Assembly (NCBI GenBank): GCA_013141055.1
Contig: JABFRS010000001.1
Span: 248,001-312,000 of the forward strand
DNA from: Cyclobacteriaceae bacterium
Lineage (GTDB): Bacteria > Bacteroidota > Bacteroidia > Cytophagales > Cyclobacteriaceae
Direction of reading: 5' to 3'
Length of the DNA stretch: 64,000 nucleotides
Shown here: piece after piece, positions 62,625-64,000 of the stretch
How positions within the stretch are numbered: the first letter of the stretch is position 1
Layout: every line of letters starts with the position of its first letter
The notes under the pieces: model-generated
What the model saw: only the letters and a program-made list of their open reading frames with translations
Databases searched by the model: none
What the model was told of the DNA's origin: nothing
Program-made: the position numbers and the translations under genes

Positions 62625-63893
62625 ATGCCCCCTATCAAAACGCTACGAAAATTAAAGCTGGTTATCATGCTGACTTGTTTTGTCAGCATGGATGGAATGT
62701 GTCAGGATACTTTGCGTCTCAACCTTCTACAGGCGGACAGTATCTTTCTTATAAAAAACCTTTCACTGCTTTCTCAGCAATTTAATATTGCCGCAAGTGA
62801 AGCATTGATACTCCAGGCTCGTTCATATCCTAATCCTATTTTCACGGCCGACGTAAATGCCATCGATAACGAGAACAACAAGATCTTTCATGTAGATAAT
62901 ACAGGTCAGAAGGCATTTGGACTTGAACAGCTGATTATCCTTGGAGGGAAAAGAAAAACGGAAATTGAAATCGCGAAGCAGAATAAATCTGTTGCCGAAT
63001 CTGAGTTCTCCGATCTTCTCCGGAATCTTCAAAAGGAATTACGAAACAGCTTTTTCAATCTCTACCAACAACGTTCTGTTCTGGAGAAATATCATCGCCA
63101 GCTTCAACTGCTCGACACCCTTATTGGATCCTACGATATTCAGGCACGACGTGGAAACGTTCCCATGAAGGATGCCATACGTCTCAAATCTGTTTATCTC
63201 AAGATCAACAACGAGAAAGCCGCGCTTGCATCACTGCATGTTGAGGAGACAAAAAAAATGCAATTGTTGCTTCAATCTCCTTACTATATCCTTCCCGGCA
63301 TTGACAATCTCTTCTTCGATAAGCTAAAGGTGACAAGCTCTTTTGATGAGCTGCTGGAAACAGCAATAAAAAACCGGCCCGACCTGAAGATCGCTGAAGA
63401 ACAGGTTACCCTTTCAGGGCTCAACAGCAGGTTGCAGCACAAGCTTGCCATTCCCGATATTATCGCCACAACTTCTTATGATCAGCGAGGAGGAGCTTTT
63501 CAGAATCAGATCAATGCCGGACTCACGATACCCCTGCCCCTCTGGAACCGTAACCGTGGAAACAGACGGGCGGCAGATTTTTATCTCAAATCATCGGTTG
63601 CGTATCAGCAGCAGGCAAGAATGATTGTTGAGACAGATGTGAGAGGTGCGTGGCAAAATCTCCTGCGCAGTATGAATGAATACGAAAAGATAAAAGCAAT
63701 TTACACGGATGATTTCGATCAGGTATTCCAGGGAATCAATATCAATTTCAAACGCCGAAACATTACCATACTTGAATTTGTAGACTTCTTTGAAGCTTAC
63801 AACGAATCCCTAACCGAGTATGCAAGGGTAAAGACGCAGCTGGCCATTGCCACAGGAGAGATCAATTATGTGACCGGCACCAAAATCTATTAA
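62625..63893 (+). CDS. TolC family outer-membrane efflux protein (CzcC-like)
   Basis: A 422-residue protein with a signal peptide (LKLVIMLTCFVSMDGMCQ) and the TolC layout: two helical/strand repeats, the first with LILQARSYPNPIFTADVNAI and GLEQLIILGGKRKTEIEIAK, the second with IKNRPDLKIAEEQVTLSGLN and NAGLTIPLPLWNRNRGNRRA. The LEQLILxGGKR and IPLPLWNRNRG segments are typical of CzcC-type channel proteins. It overlaps the adaptor gene start by one base, so it begins a second RND efflux operon that runs off the window. A 9-bp perfect hairpin lies inside the signal-peptide codons. Confidence 0.92.
   Translation: MPPIKTLRKLKLVIMLTCFVSMDGMCQDTLRLNLLQADSIFLIKNLSLLSQQFNIAASEALILQARSYPNPIFTADVNAIDNENNKIFHVDNTGQKAFGLEQLIILGGKRKTEIEIAKQNKSVAESEFSDLLRNLQKELRNSFFNLYQQRSVLEKYHRQLQLLDTLIGSYDIQARRGNVPMKDAIRLKSVYLKINNEKAALASLHVEETKKMQLLLQSPYYILPGIDNLFFDKLKVTSSFDELLETAIKNRPDLKIAEEQVTLSGLNSRLQHKLAIPDIIATTSYDQRGGAFQNQINAGLTIPLPLWNRNRGNRRAADFYLKSSVAYQQQARMIVETDVRGAWQNLLRSMNEYEKIKAIYTDDFDQVFQGININFKRRNITILEFVDFFEAYNESLTEYARVKTQLAIATGEINYVTGTKIY
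62666..62690. other. Perfect 9-bp hairpin inside the start of the TolC-family gene
   Basis: Arms CATGCTGAC (62666-62674) and GTCAGCATG (62682-62690), loop of seven bases rich in T. It lies 41-66 bp after the start codon. The codons concerned encode part of the signal peptide, so the hairpin may affect translation or be chance. Confidence 0.55.
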
Positions 63894-64000
63894 TGATGAA
63901 AATGAAAATCTTCCCAGTCCTGGCTACAGGTATTATTCTCATGGGCTGTACACAAAAGAATGATGAAGCGAAAGAACCGCCATTCATTTTGAGCGAGGCT
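63893..64000 (+). CDS. Efflux RND periplasmic adaptor lipoprotein (partial, N-terminus only)
   Basis: The frame opens at ATG 63893, sharing one base with the stop of the TolC-family gene, and runs to the window edge (36 codons). It reads as a lipoprotein signal (KIFPVLATGIILMGC then TQKNDEAKEPP) followed by FILSEA, matching CzcB/CusB adaptors. Other in-frame starts are 63896 and 63902. Assignment rests on the lipobox and on position directly after a CzcC-like gene. Confidence 0.75.
   Translation, partial: MMKMKIFPVLATGIILMGCTQKNDEAKEPPFILSEA

Overview
The window looks like chromosomal DNA of a Bacteroidota bacterium, most likely of the Cytophagales type (inferred from gene content; no rRNA is present). 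Supporting signs are a DUF3570 outer-membrane protein, a CusA pump fused to its TolC-type partner, long two-domain FtsX/MacB-like permeases with a PadR regulator, a WG-repeat protein, a DUF6090-like protein, DoxX/DUF2798 small membrane proteins, weak Shine-Dalgarno sequences, and promoter motifs of the TTG-N17-TAnnTTTG type. No tRNA, rRNA, CRISPR array or prophage was seen.

Region 1 (1-9.7 kb, minus strand) is a metal or cation efflux operon. In transcription order it holds a small secreted protein, a CusA-TolC fusion, a CusB-like adaptor, a P-type ATPase and a DUF3570 protein cut by the left edge. Divergent from it (10-12.5 kb, plus) are two tandem UspA proteins and a NIPSNAP protein. An Fnr/Crp-like palindrome inside a larger inverted repeat lies in front of the first Usp gene.

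Region 2 (12.6-32 kb) is accessory metabolism under several AraC-type regulators. The centrepiece is a tight eight-gene plus-strand run (16.5-25.3 kb), divergent from an AraC gene: two alpha/beta hydrolases, a cupin, a carboxymuconolactone-decarboxylase-like protein, an aldo/keto reductase, a type-B carboxylesterase and a two-subunit Mo/[2Fe-2S] hydroxylase with a Tat signal. Four direct copies of a roughly 130-bp intergenic element (12.65, 15.2, 25.37 and 26.23 kb) bracket two gene blocks here.

Region 3 (31.8-39.3 kb) has an outer-membrane beta-barrel protein, an acyltransferase, a HigBA toxin-antitoxin pair, a WG-repeat protein and a PAS histidine kinase.

Region 4 (39.3-60 kb) differs in texture. 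Its genes (three large FtsX-type permeases, PadR, an IS200-like Y1 transposase, DinB, an ABC-2 transporter with a LytS/LytTR two-component pair, an ECF sigma factor, lgt and a serine hydrolase) are separated by intergenic spaces full of short palindromes. There are at least three classes: GGTTGGTG-N4-CACCAACC hairpins, GGCCGCTCCTANGGAGC REP-like units, and a 216-bp tandem array of mixed palindromes directly in front of the Y1 transposase. None of these was seen left of 39 kb.

Region 5 (60-64 kb) has a PAS histidine kinase with seven exact 21-residue coiled-coil repeats, its CheY-like partner, a decayed FtsX-permease tail, and the start of a second efflux operon (TolC family plus a lipoprotein adaptor cut by the right edge).
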